This document shows, piece by piece, positions 60,201-64,000 of a stretch of 64,000 nucleotides of DNA (positions are counted from its first letter, which is position 1; every line of letters begins with the position of its first letter). The notes beneath the pieces were generated by a model, which saw nothing but the letters and a program-made list of their open reading frames with translations, did not search any database and had not been told where the DNA came from. Source of the stretch: Helicoverpa zea (lineage: Eukaryota > Arthropoda > Insecta > Lepidoptera > Noctuidae); NCBI RefSeq assembly GCF_022581195.2, contig NC_061452.1, positions 8,315,501 through 8,379,500 of the forward strand, written 5' to 3'. The position numbers were made by a program, and so were the translations under genes.

Positions 60201-61198
60201 GCAAATAAAAAATGTCTTTCCAATAATGGCACGCTTATGATAATAAATGGTCATCTATGATAAGACATGTCTGAGCCCGCGGCCTCGTCTGGTCCCCCAT
60301 TCCTCGGGAGCTAAGTGACGAACGATGTACACAATTTCGGGCGTCCGTTTTAATTGTAAGTTCGGAACGGTCACCGTCCGCAATGCAATTTTAGCTTCCA
60401 CATTTTCCGTTAGAACTGTATTTGCTGTCAGTACAAGTCTCCTCTTTTAGACCTATTTTAGAATACGTAAAATAAAAGTGTGGGTTTTGAGTTTCCTGCC
60501 ACTGAAGCAATTTTCAACTGGACATTTTTGTTTGATGATAAATTCAAGTTGTTTTTACTTGCACATCACTAGTTAACTCGATTACGTTACGTTACATTGT
60601 TTATATAGAAGTTATACAAATTATCAATTTAAAAAATATGTAAATCGATAAAGCCTTAGTTAGTTTTATAATCCAAAACTATGACACAATACAGAATTTT
60701 CGTAGAGTTAAACACTTAACGAGCCATATAAGTGCGGCTGGCCACAAGACAACGTTGCAGATGTACCTCTATAGAGCGCACGCCATAAAGCCGGCCGCTT
60801 CCGCAAACTGCGTGTAGCGAGTACGTCGCCAGTCGTAGCCGGTTTAGTGTCGCCAGGAGGGAAACTACGATTCCTCTGAGCGAGAGTATCTGCTCCTCAA
60901 CTTTATGTTCATTTTATCTTTTCGGCTGTATTGCGAAACGGGGACTTCGGCAAAGGCCCTCCAGGGCTCCGTTAACGCCGCGGCCGGCCCTATCACCTCC
61001 GACTTCAACACTTTTTTACACTTCTCTATTCAAATATTAATATGGGAGCGCCATTCCGTAGTTGTCTCTTAAGTTTAATTTTATTCTTACGACGGGTTTA
61101 TTATGAGCTCGTGCTTTTACATTATGTCTAGATAAAATTAAGTTCAAACTTACCTGATTCAAAACTGTCCATGCTCTCAGATTTAATATCCGCAACAT
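17443..61198 (-). CDS. Oaz: Oaz / ZNF423-ZNF521 family multi-zinc-finger transcription factor (5' end missing)
   Basis: Nine exons join in phase (2828 nt, about 942 residues): 61154-61198, 42023-42157, 27729-27946, 22090-22232, 19960-20167, 19237-19872, 18858-19151, 18442-18774 and 17443-18258. About 20 C2H2 fingers are seen. The first fingers read YQCQFCDKAFPRLSYLKKHE, FRCEFCSRLFKHKRSRDRH and FSRSDHLKIHMKTH, hallmarks of ZNF423/521. The middle has SFSAPDDLQKHLLELH and EIFDSKVAIQVH, and the end has LQAHLIEHTFAGIGAFTC and LKFFFRAELDNH. Vertebrate members have 30 fingers, bind EBF (O/E) and, for ZNF423, Smads in BMP signalling; fly Oaz is the single insect member. These functions are family knowledge. 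The C-terminal tail has Pro runs and SUMO-type motifs (VKRE, IKEE, VKQE). The initiator exon is upstream, probably beyond the window. Two huge introns (about 14 and 19 kb) suggest heavy cis-regulation. Confidence 0.93.
18442..18774 (-). CDS. Oaz: Oaz exon, two fingers
   Basis: It encodes 111 residues from VLNGEMTRTKRMESNN to EHKLTHCK. An acidic/Ser-rich linker is followed by fingers CAYCGERTRSRAELEAHTRAH and CLICDEVLPSAAVLAEHKLTH. The splice signals are TTATCAG and GTAATA, phase 0 at both ends. Confidence 0.9.
18858..19151 (-). CDS. Oaz: Oaz exon with degenerate fingers
   Basis: It encodes 98 residues from VHFAVAHSGENKVWVC to AHHAMQQQ. It completes the EIFDSKVAIQ finger begun in the preceding exon. 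One finger has lost the normal core (CRSCGAGAGALRSEAEG), another lacks its His pair (RCACGALLG), and a third has Cys spaced by four (CPVPACNDAF), unlike the vertebrate proteins. Confidence 0.9.
19237..19872 (-). CDS. Oaz: Oaz exon, five fingers
   Basis: It encodes 212 residues beginning AHMASAHGVD and ending EIFDSKVAIQ. Fingers include CIYCTRDTFTSMEQLQLH, CNQCDAALPDFEAFRAHLKG, CVHCGATFADAAASERH and CHSCARSFSAPDDLQKHL. A linker has a basic KRPRSGSG patch, a possible nuclear localisation signal. The acceptor is CTACTAG and the donor GTAAAC. Confidence 0.92.
19960..20167 (-). CDS. Oaz: Oaz exon, SDHLKIH finger
   Basis: It begins inside the finger FSRSDHLKIHMKTH (phase 2 into phase 0) and contains FQCTVCNRGYNTAAALTSH. 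It ends at PDLLQ before GTACCT. Confidence 0.92.
20345..21440 (-). mobile_element. Decayed non-LTR retrotransposon (reverse transcriptase part), split by a SINE
   Basis: On the minus strand, LSYADNMVLLGLTAG is the reverse transcriptase catalytic motif, with the second Asp of YADD changed to Asn. It is followed after the SINE by CERYANSLSLVYNVKKN, GLPLARVQTFKYLGH and a thumb-like SFYMSSLW. Stops and frame changes follow, so it is a pseudogene. It closes on the same 3' text as the LINE end at 9968-10630. The clade is not certain (jockey/CR1-like). Confidence 0.75.
21048..21345 (+). mobile_element. tRNA-derived SINE nested in the LINE relic
   Basis: The tRNA-like head (GATGGCGCAATGATCACCAT) has a good B box (GGTTCGATTCCCGG). 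The 3' end is GTGTCCCGGCATTATTTATT, and the phrase GTCCCGGCATTATTTA occurs twice at the tail. The LINE reading frame continues on both sides, which dates the SINE after the LINE. It is not a functional tRNA: the acceptor stem does not pair and the sequence runs on. Confidence 0.75.
22090..22232 (-). CDS. Oaz: Oaz exon, KHKRSRDRH finger
   Basis: It begins THSDQMPFRCEFCSRLFKHK and ends CESAFSR plus two bases before GTGAGT (phase 2). It is nearly identical in type to the second finger pair of vertebrate ZNF423/521, the most conserved stretch of the family. Confidence 0.95.
22233..27728 (-). other. Oaz intron of 5.5 kb
   Basis: No exon or complete transposon was recognised. CpG-rich patches at about 25030-25330, 25500-25600 and 26884-27430 break the AT-rich background and may be regulatory. 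Confidence 0.45.
26884..27430. promoter_or_regulatory. CpG-rich island with many TCGCG/CGCGA motifs
   Basis: About 550 bp upstream (in gene sense) of the KHKRSRDRH exon have high GC and repeated CGCGA/TCGCG words (for example GCGACGCGATCATCGCGCGA). The ORFs over it have no coding character. It is a candidate enhancer or internal promoter; the function is inferred only from composition and position. Confidence 0.3.
27729..27946 (-). CDS. Oaz: Oaz exon, CQFCDKAF finger
   Basis: Phase 1 in, phase 0 out. It begins (G)AG, giving EALGSVGSTAGSSW, then a Ser/Pro/Ala/Asp linker, then YQCQFCDKAFPRLSYLKKHE, the first strongly conserved ZNF423/521 finger. The acceptor is TTGACAG and the donor GTACGT. 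Confidence 0.93.
27947..28910 (-). other. Oaz intron up to the Harbinger insertion
   Basis: AT-rich; nothing recognised. The last 36 bases (28875-28910) resemble the bases just right of the transposon at 33478-33525. Confidence 0.4.
28911..29070 (+). repeat. Left terminal and subterminal region of the Harbinger
   Basis: The terminal inverted repeat is followed by clustered TATCGA/TTCGAA words (GTATTCGTATCGA, CTCGATTCGAA, ACTCGATTCGAATTC). These mirror those inside 33190-33465. Confidence 0.75.
29429..29478 (+). CDS. Harbinger Myb-like gene, exon 1
   Basis: ATG CGA ACC AGT start; 50 nt, ending in GC before GTGAGT. Its ATG opens the only frame that continues into the SANT domain. Confidence 0.8.
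29429..30966 (+). CDS. Harbinger Myb/SANT-like DNA-binding protein
   Basis: Five exons: 29429-29478, 29560-29692, 29849-30031, 30109-30178 and 30512-30966 (891 nt, 296 residues), all with GT-AG borders and matching phase. The N-terminal third is a Myb/SANT-like (MADF/zeste-type) helix-turn-helix: QYEMMVEFMEANGDL, INMKWKELSNQLN, EEKWRKVWSDYKNNCKKKC. A Pro/Ser-rich middle follows (APPRPPSPRDETP). The C-terminal coiled coil (about residues 205-285) contains an 18-residue unit, ELRVRELEVKERVRQRDD, repeated twice in tandem. In known Harbingers this protein binds the terminal repeats and takes the nuclease to the nucleus; that role is inferred here. No disabling mutation is seen. Confidence 0.88.
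29560..29692 (+). CDS. Harbinger Myb-like gene, exon 2
   Basis: It encodes NGDLSKPSGGPRGRNFIN to EEKWRK. The acceptor is ATTCCAG and the donor GTATGT. Confidence 0.82.
29849..30031 (+). CDS. Harbinger Myb-like gene, exon 3
   Basis: It encodes VWSDYKNNCKKKC to EEAGFQR, phase 0 at both ends. It completes the DNA-binding domain. Confidence 0.82.
30109..30178 (+). CDS. Harbinger Myb-like gene, exon 4
   Basis: It encodes EAAEISQPSEMRVPDAH to DDYEI plus one base (phase 1). Confidence 0.78.
30512..30966 (+). CDS. Harbinger Myb-like gene, exon 5
   Basis: It encodes DWNIPGTSSQP to EVFVRCMEKKT and TAG, including the coiled coil. A 54-bp tandem duplication spans 30775-30828 and 30829-30882. A polyadenylation signal AATAAA lies at 31015-31020. 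Confidence 0.87.
31030..31424 (-). CDS. Harbinger nuclease, exon 6 (Glu of the triad)
   Basis: It begins (G)GT GAT TCC, giving GDSGYPQRPWLMTP. It contains AIENTFGRLKNRW and ends NILVDRINRLHS and stop. The acceptor is TTTACAG. Confidence 0.92.
31030..33033 (-). CDS. Harbinger DDE nuclease (HARBI1-like transposase)
   Basis: Six exons: 32939-33033, 32668-32839, 32290-32480, 31991-32126, 31723-31864 and 31030-31424 (1131 nt, 376 residues, the usual length of the family). The catalytic triad of DDE_Tnp_4 is present: Asp168 in VIGCIDGCHF, Asp219 in GGATHDAFIW and Glu284 in VAIENTFGRLKNRW. The conserved GDSGYPQRPWLMTP strand is intact. The N-terminal part has the helical segment with YLGQTTVSKCVKEV. 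It cuts and joins transposon ends together with the Myb-like partner (family knowledge). All junctions keep phase and no stop or frameshift is found, so the gene may be functional. The two genes end 63 bp apart, tail to tail. Confidence 0.92.
31425..31722 (-). other. Harbinger nuclease intron 5
   Basis: An AT-rich intron with nothing else recognised. Confidence 0.7.
31723..31864 (-). CDS. Harbinger nuclease, exon 5 (second Asp)
   Basis: It encodes ICDSDGRILNVNAKYGGATH, DAFIWENS and LHRNNEHVWLL, phase 0 to phase 1. The donor is GTTAGT. Confidence 0.9.
31991..32126 (-). CDS. Harbinger nuclease, exon 4 (first Asp)
   Basis: It encodes FFAKYGFPGVIGCIDGCHF to HFHSLNVQM. The acceptor is CTTACAG and the donor GTAAGC. 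Confidence 0.9.
32290..32480 (-). CDS. Harbinger nuclease, exon 3
   Basis: It encodes VLCALSFYANGSYQRIVGMA to RAERDLVKS plus AA (phase 2). It includes the helix-turn-helix-like segment YLGQTTVSKCV. Confidence 0.87.
32668..32839 (-). CDS. Harbinger nuclease, exon 2
   Basis: It encodes REITRRAKLRNRINPLDINE to TSSSRISLELK. The acceptor is TTGTAG and the donor GTAGGT. Confidence 0.82.
32939..33033 (-). CDS. Harbinger nuclease, exon 1
   Basis: It starts at MQRPPLYERSTAYYF and ends GYQSRET plus AG before GTAAGT. The start ATG is the first in frame after an AT-rich leader. Confidence 0.78.
33190..33465 (-). repeat. Right terminal and subterminal region of the Harbinger
   Basis: Multiple TTTCGATTTCGATACGA-like words and the terminal repeat ATATTCGTGCTTGGGCC. 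It is inverted relative to the left end. Confidence 0.75.
33466..34260 (-). other. Oaz intron between transposons
   Basis: AT-rich. An 18-bp palindrome AGACCCCAATTGGGGTCT lies at about 33498-33515. No exon. Confidence 0.4.
34261..34940. mobile_element. Fold-back element with about 300-bp inverted arms
   Basis: The left end is TATTTTTAACCGACTTCCCA and the right end (reverse complement) TATTTTTAACCGAATCCCAA. Inside, long segments are also mirrored: for example GGATCTGATGATGGAA, GAGAAATCGAGGGC and GTCGAGGGAACTCGACAAC appear on both arms in opposite sense. The ends belong to a very common lepidopteran repeat. If transcribed within the Oaz pre-mRNA it could form a long imperfect hairpin. The 64- and 75-codon ORFs over it are not genes. 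Confidence 0.8.
34941..35451 (-). other. Very AT-rich intronic stretch
   Basis: A/T runs only; nothing recognised. Confidence 0.4.
35452..35624. mobile_element. GC-rich MITE with 41-bp terminal inverted repeats and TTA duplication
   Basis: The ends GGGTCAATTCCCACTGAAAG (continuing AGCAGCGGCCGGCAGCGGCCG) are perfectly inverted over 41 bp. TTA flanks both sides (35449-35451 and 35625-35627), the classical PIF/Harbinger target. The left arm has one extra copy of the 10-bp unit GCGGCCGGCA. At 173 bp it cannot code for its own transposase. Its ends differ from the 28911-33465 Harbinger, so another element must have moved it. Confidence 0.88.
37725..37910. promoter_or_regulatory. GC-rich intronic island, candidate enhancer
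   Basis: A compact block has GTAATTAGCAG, TCCTAATTGCG and GGTAATCAACG (homeodomain-like cores) around GGCGCCGCCGCCGGCGACCG. It stands in DNA that is otherwise poor in GC. Only composition and motifs support this. Confidence 0.3.
40481..40660 (+). mobile_element. Degenerate Helitron-like segment
   Basis: CCTACTAATATTATAAATTC, then ACTATTGGATGGGC and GCAGGAAATAGTTTCCTCGG, resemble the start and middle of lepidopteran Helitron-like repeats. The ends are not clear. Confidence 0.3.
42023..42157 (-). CDS. Oaz: Oaz small upstream exon
   Basis: A 45-codon exon, phase 1 in and phase 1 out, encodes AGIESLQASGDMIMLFKGNS, SRLEHLIEKIQANKEN and HDVTSEDLK. The acceptor is ACCTACAG and the donor GTCAGG. 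Phase fits both neighbouring exons. The segment has amphipathic helix character and no finger. It is placed in Oaz by phase, strand and the absence of another gene, not by a family motif I can name. Confidence 0.75.
42479..42700. promoter_or_regulatory. CpG-rich block just upstream of the small Oaz exon
   Basis: About 220 bp of GC-rich sequence lies 320-540 bp upstream, in gene sense, of the exon at 42023-42157. The position would suit an alternative promoter for a shorter Oaz isoform. No TATA box or initiator was identified. Evidence is composition and position only. Confidence 0.3.
50838..51060 (+). repeat. Dispersed lepidopteran repeat
   Basis: It begins TCAAACTCAAAATTTTTTAT and TTCAAATAGGCCTATG and contains GAGAAGAACCGGCAAGAAAC. 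I recognise these phrases as a widespread lepidopteran repeat, probably a LINE 3' end or SINE. The boundaries are approximate. Confidence 0.55.
52402..52414. repeat. Target-site duplication of SINE copy 2, left
   Basis: AAATATTGAATTA, 12 of 13 bases identical to AAATAATGAATTA at 52785-52797. Confidence 0.75.
52415..52784 (+). mobile_element. tRNA-derived SINE (copy 2, well preserved)
   Basis: The tRNA-like head has an A-box-like TTGGTCTAGCTGTCG and a perfect-looking B box GGTTCGATTCC followed by CGAGTCGGGCC. The body is about 290 bp and nearly identical to 900-1266. The tail is CATCATCATCATCATC. Near-perfect 13-bp target duplications flank it. It is the better preserved of the two copies and may still be transcribed by pol III. 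Confidence 0.88.
57420..57820. promoter_or_regulatory. GC-rich intronic island with a TATA-like box
   Basis: About 400 bp include GCATATAAAAAGG (TATA-like, plus strand), CGATTGGCTAGG (inverted CCAAT core), several GATA-like words and GCCGAATAATTAGGG. The sequence is complex rather than repeated. It may be an enhancer or a start site for an antisense transcript; not proven. Confidence 0.3.
60720..61080. promoter_or_regulatory. GC-rich island downstream of the first visible Oaz exon
   Basis: A block with CCGGCCGCTTCCGCAAACTG, GTTAACGCCGCGGCCGGCCC and ATTAATATGGGAGCGCC lies just inside the 19-kb intron, next to the exon at 61154-61198. It is a candidate intronic enhancer based on composition only. 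Confidence 0.25.
61154..61198 (-). CDS. Oaz: Oaz most upstream exon seen
   Basis: A 45-nt micro-exon with acceptor CGTTTCAG and donor GTAAGTTT, both strong. In the phase needed by the next exon (1 in, 1 out) it reads DVADIKSESMDSFES. IKSE is a SUMO-type motif. It is short, so it is supported by splice signals and phase agreement, not by homology. Confidence 0.65.
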
Positions 61199-64000
61199 CT
61201 GAAACGATATTAAAATATTAATTATTTATTCACTGCAGTGCAGATGTGGCAAGATTAAGGTAGAAGATTCTTATGTCCGTAATTTCATAAGCCCTACTCC
61301 CCAGCAAAAGTAAACTATAGGTGTTATGAAAGTTTAAAAAAGATTTGGTTTCAATGTGAGAGCGGTAACCGCAGTGAAGTTTGAGTGTCCGTGCCCGAGG
61401 CGCGGTCGAGCCACGGGCCGCGGTCGAAGGCTCTAATCCACTTTGGCGCCGTATCGAGTCGGTACCCTACCCGAGACACTTTTACTCTGTTTTAAATTCG
61501 GATAGGTGATCCAGTTTAAACTTTTAGTCTAATTTTGTAGTTTGGCCACTTTTGAATATTCTGTTTTAGATTTGAGTAGCTACCTACATTGTGTTTCTCA
61601 ATATTGTTTTACTAGGGTTTGATATGGCCTATAAGCTTCTTGTAGGTACTAATAAAATTAAATGTTAATTAAAAGTATACCTAGTGTTTAAACTTTTTCA
61701 ATACTCATTTACAAAAAAAAATTAACAATTGACGATTTTTTTTGCTTTATTAATATTATTCTGACAAGAACTTAATCAAAATACAAGTAAATACTCGCAT
61801 AGTAACCACTTTCCCCATAGAAGCCACACAACACAAACATACACAGAGTAGCACTGTACAAGTTATGTATGTTACATAGAAGGAAGACAGTGTGTGTCCC
61901 CCGACGCCGCCCGGCTCGCGGGACTTCGTTACAGCCGAGATATGCAGCCGCTTACACGATGACCGGTACCCTCGCGGGAGACTAGGCCAAGGACCCATGA
62001 ACGATATTGACTCGACACTCAGCCCTTAGATATAGGCCAATCATGTTTGCAAGAGCTATTGCTTCTTATTATCAAGTCAATTAAATTAATTACTTAAAAC
62101 AACAAAACTATTAAATTGTTTGAAATAAGAAACCTTTTTTTTTTAATTTTATTAAAAAGTTTCCAAAAACTTTTTCATCATTGACCATCAAGCAACGCAG
62201 CATAGCCGAAAATCCTGATTCAAACGGGCTACGAATTCATTTTTGTGACTACGAAATAATCTCGTAGCAAATTGCTGCGGAACTAAAAACGATTAAAACA
62301 TATCGAAATACGATACTAATCAATATAAGTATATGGTTAGTTCGATACGTCGTCTAAGTAAGTAGATAATAGAGCACGGGGGTGCTTGCAACATTAATGT
62401 GCAGAGGCGCTGTTCACCGCCGCGATTGGATCTTGTGAATTAGTAAGGCCGTACGGGACGCGGTCTCCTTGCCAGTGCTAAATTAATTCTGCGTGAGAGT
62501 GTAACTCGCGCTAAGTGTCCCCGAGCTGCTGGTAATTGATCGATTAGCTTATTACTTGTATTGTGACTTGTGGTTGATTGAACCATGATTGTGATTAATA
62601 TTTTATAGATTCAGTTCAGTTGTATCTAAGCTGTAATACTTCATGTAACTTTATTGCAATATAATGACAAATATTGCCTGCTTTTCTTTACAGTAATACC
62701 TACATATTTCTTATTTATAAATAAAAGTACATAACGTACAAAGGTCTTACGTCTTTGGTTCAGTTCCTAAAAATCGAGTAAAGTTTTAGGCACTGGATCT
62801 GCGTCCGGTGACAGCAGTCTGTACTGTACACTTTTTTTCTCGATTTCATGGAAACAGGCATGTTATATGTTTACATGCCTGTCAGGATGTCCAGAAAGAA
62901 ATCCTTAAAAAAATATTTTAGGTCTAAGATGTAAGCATTTGATAGCCCTTGTGATATATGTGGAAAACTGGCTAAGTTTCTTTTGAAGTGATTTGCCAAA
63001 AATCAAAAATAAAATAATTTGCTATCGTTTCAAAAACAAAATTCTACAGCTCGTACAAGCTCATTGTAACCTACATATATGAACGGACTAGTTTTCCGTG
63101 AGCAGTCACAGCTAGTAAGTAGGTGTCTGCGGTTGTGTGGCGGTGTCGTTAGTCGTCACCGTGAGCGCAAGATATTAAATACATCCCGGCGGTGTGGGCG
63201 CGGCCCGGCCGGGCTCTAAGGCTGCCGGTAGATTTCCCGCGGGGGCACGTTAATTTTCTGCCGCCTTGAGCATAGTGCCCCCCGGGGGCGCGCTACCTTT
63301 CGCGTAGCCATTCAGACTGAAGGTGTTATTCCTCTAACGCCGCGGACTGATGCCGATATGCCTCTCAAGAGAAAACTTTTTCACGTAGCACTGAATAAAA
63401 ATAACAAAGCTCACTGTTGTAGTGCTCAAGTTGTTTTCCTAGCTTTACGTAATACCTGAAAATGTCACGTTAACGCAGAATAGGTGAGCGGCACGTTGCT
63501 GTTACGTATAATGGAAATGTAAATTGTAATCTTTGTTGATGGCAATATAACCTACTGTTATTGATGTTATAAAAGTTTAGTTTTCAAATTGATGACACAC
63601 GTGCAAAAAGTTTGTTTGTCGTTAGTAAGTACATTATTAAAAGTTTTCCAACAATTTGTTTCATGATTGTTTGCAACAATGCATTGACATTTGGACTTTT
63701 TAGTTTTCCGGACATTGGATTGGTACATTGAAAACTTTTCCAATCAACTATTGATTCCTATGTATCTTCATCACATCATCTTATATATGTAATTGAAAAA
63801 AATATTTCAACGGCAATGTATTGTAAGTCCATATACATAGGTTAACAAGCGTAAGCTTTAACGGTGGGTTGTTCCATATAAGAGAAGATTACCAAAATAT
63901 TTTTATAATAAAACTGAAATATAGGTATGTGTAGTGGAGCCCGGGGGAGGTAGAACGGCAATCAGTTCGTCTGCCCCGGGAGGCTGCATTAATCACGAGC
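61199..64000 (-). other. Sequence upstream of the first visible Oaz exon
   Basis: Presumably intron leading to an initiator exon beyond the window. GC-rich blocks at about 61370-61480, 61890-61990, 62400-62460 and 63180-63340 stand out. No start exon could be supported here. Confidence 0.4.

Larger units (their letters stand above)
42158..61153 (-). other. Oaz 19-kb intron
   Basis: No further exon was found. It is AT-rich background with a series of GC/CpG-rich blocks (about 42480-42690, 43260-43350, 46920-47230, 47500-47640, 48480-48610, 48870-48960, 53815-53945, 54050-54130, 57420-57820, 58600-58830, 60240-60420, 60720-61080). It also holds the SINE and the dispersed repeat listed separately. 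ORFs of 60-150 codons over the GC-rich blocks show no domain and open frames on both strands. Confidence 0.5.

Noticed and set aside
1..64000. CRISPR array, prophage or integrated virus
   Set aside because: No regularly spaced repeats, no phage or viral gene content was seen; the content is entirely typical of an insect chromosome.

Overview
The window looks like nuclear DNA of a lepidopteran (moth or butterfly). It is AT-rich, with short phase-matched exons and GT-AG introns, insect gene families, and several repeats I recognise as typical of Lepidoptera: tRNA-derived SINEs ending in (ATC)n, Helitron-like ends of the form TCTATAC...CTAGT, and 'CCGACTTCC'-ended fold-back elements. The species cannot be told from the sequence. 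Nothing suggests a bacterial, viral or organellar origin.

Layout: 1-9300 is mostly AT-rich non-coding DNA with one large 5' coding exon on the minus strand (7509-8174) of a gene I do not recognise; its remaining exons were not found. 9310-12800 is a pile of repeats: a 122-bp tandem repeat, a LINE 3' end with a 17-bp target duplication, a minus-strand SINE, Helitron pieces and two MITEs. 14096-17031 (+) is a complete six-exon clip-domain serine protease homologue of 533 residues. Its catalytic serine is replaced by glycine and it carries a mucin-like Thr/Ala/Pro stretch. 17443-61198 (-) is most of a very long gene for the ZNF423/ZNF521/Oaz family of many-fingered transcription factors. Nine exons were found, all phase-consistent; the true 5' end is upstream of the exon at 61154-61198. 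The two genes converge with 411 bp between their stops.

From 27.9 kb to 64 kb everything appears to be Oaz intron. This includes a 4.55-kb PIF/Harbinger DNA transposon (28911-33465). Both of its genes, a Myb/SANT-like DNA-binding protein (+, 5 exons) and a DDE nuclease (-, 6 exons), can be spliced in silico into uninterrupted reading frames with the catalytic D, D and E kept, so the element may be autonomous. The long introns also hold a 680-bp fold-back element, a TTA-flanked MITE, a well-preserved SINE with target duplications, and many CpG/GC-rich islands that stand out from the AT-rich background. Those islands are candidate enhancers or alternative promoters, as expected around a developmental regulator.

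How the genes relate: the protease homologue is probably a secreted cofactor of the melanisation (prophenoloxidase) cascade and Oaz a nuclear regulator. There is no reason to think they act together; they are simply neighbours. The transposon proteins act on the transposon.
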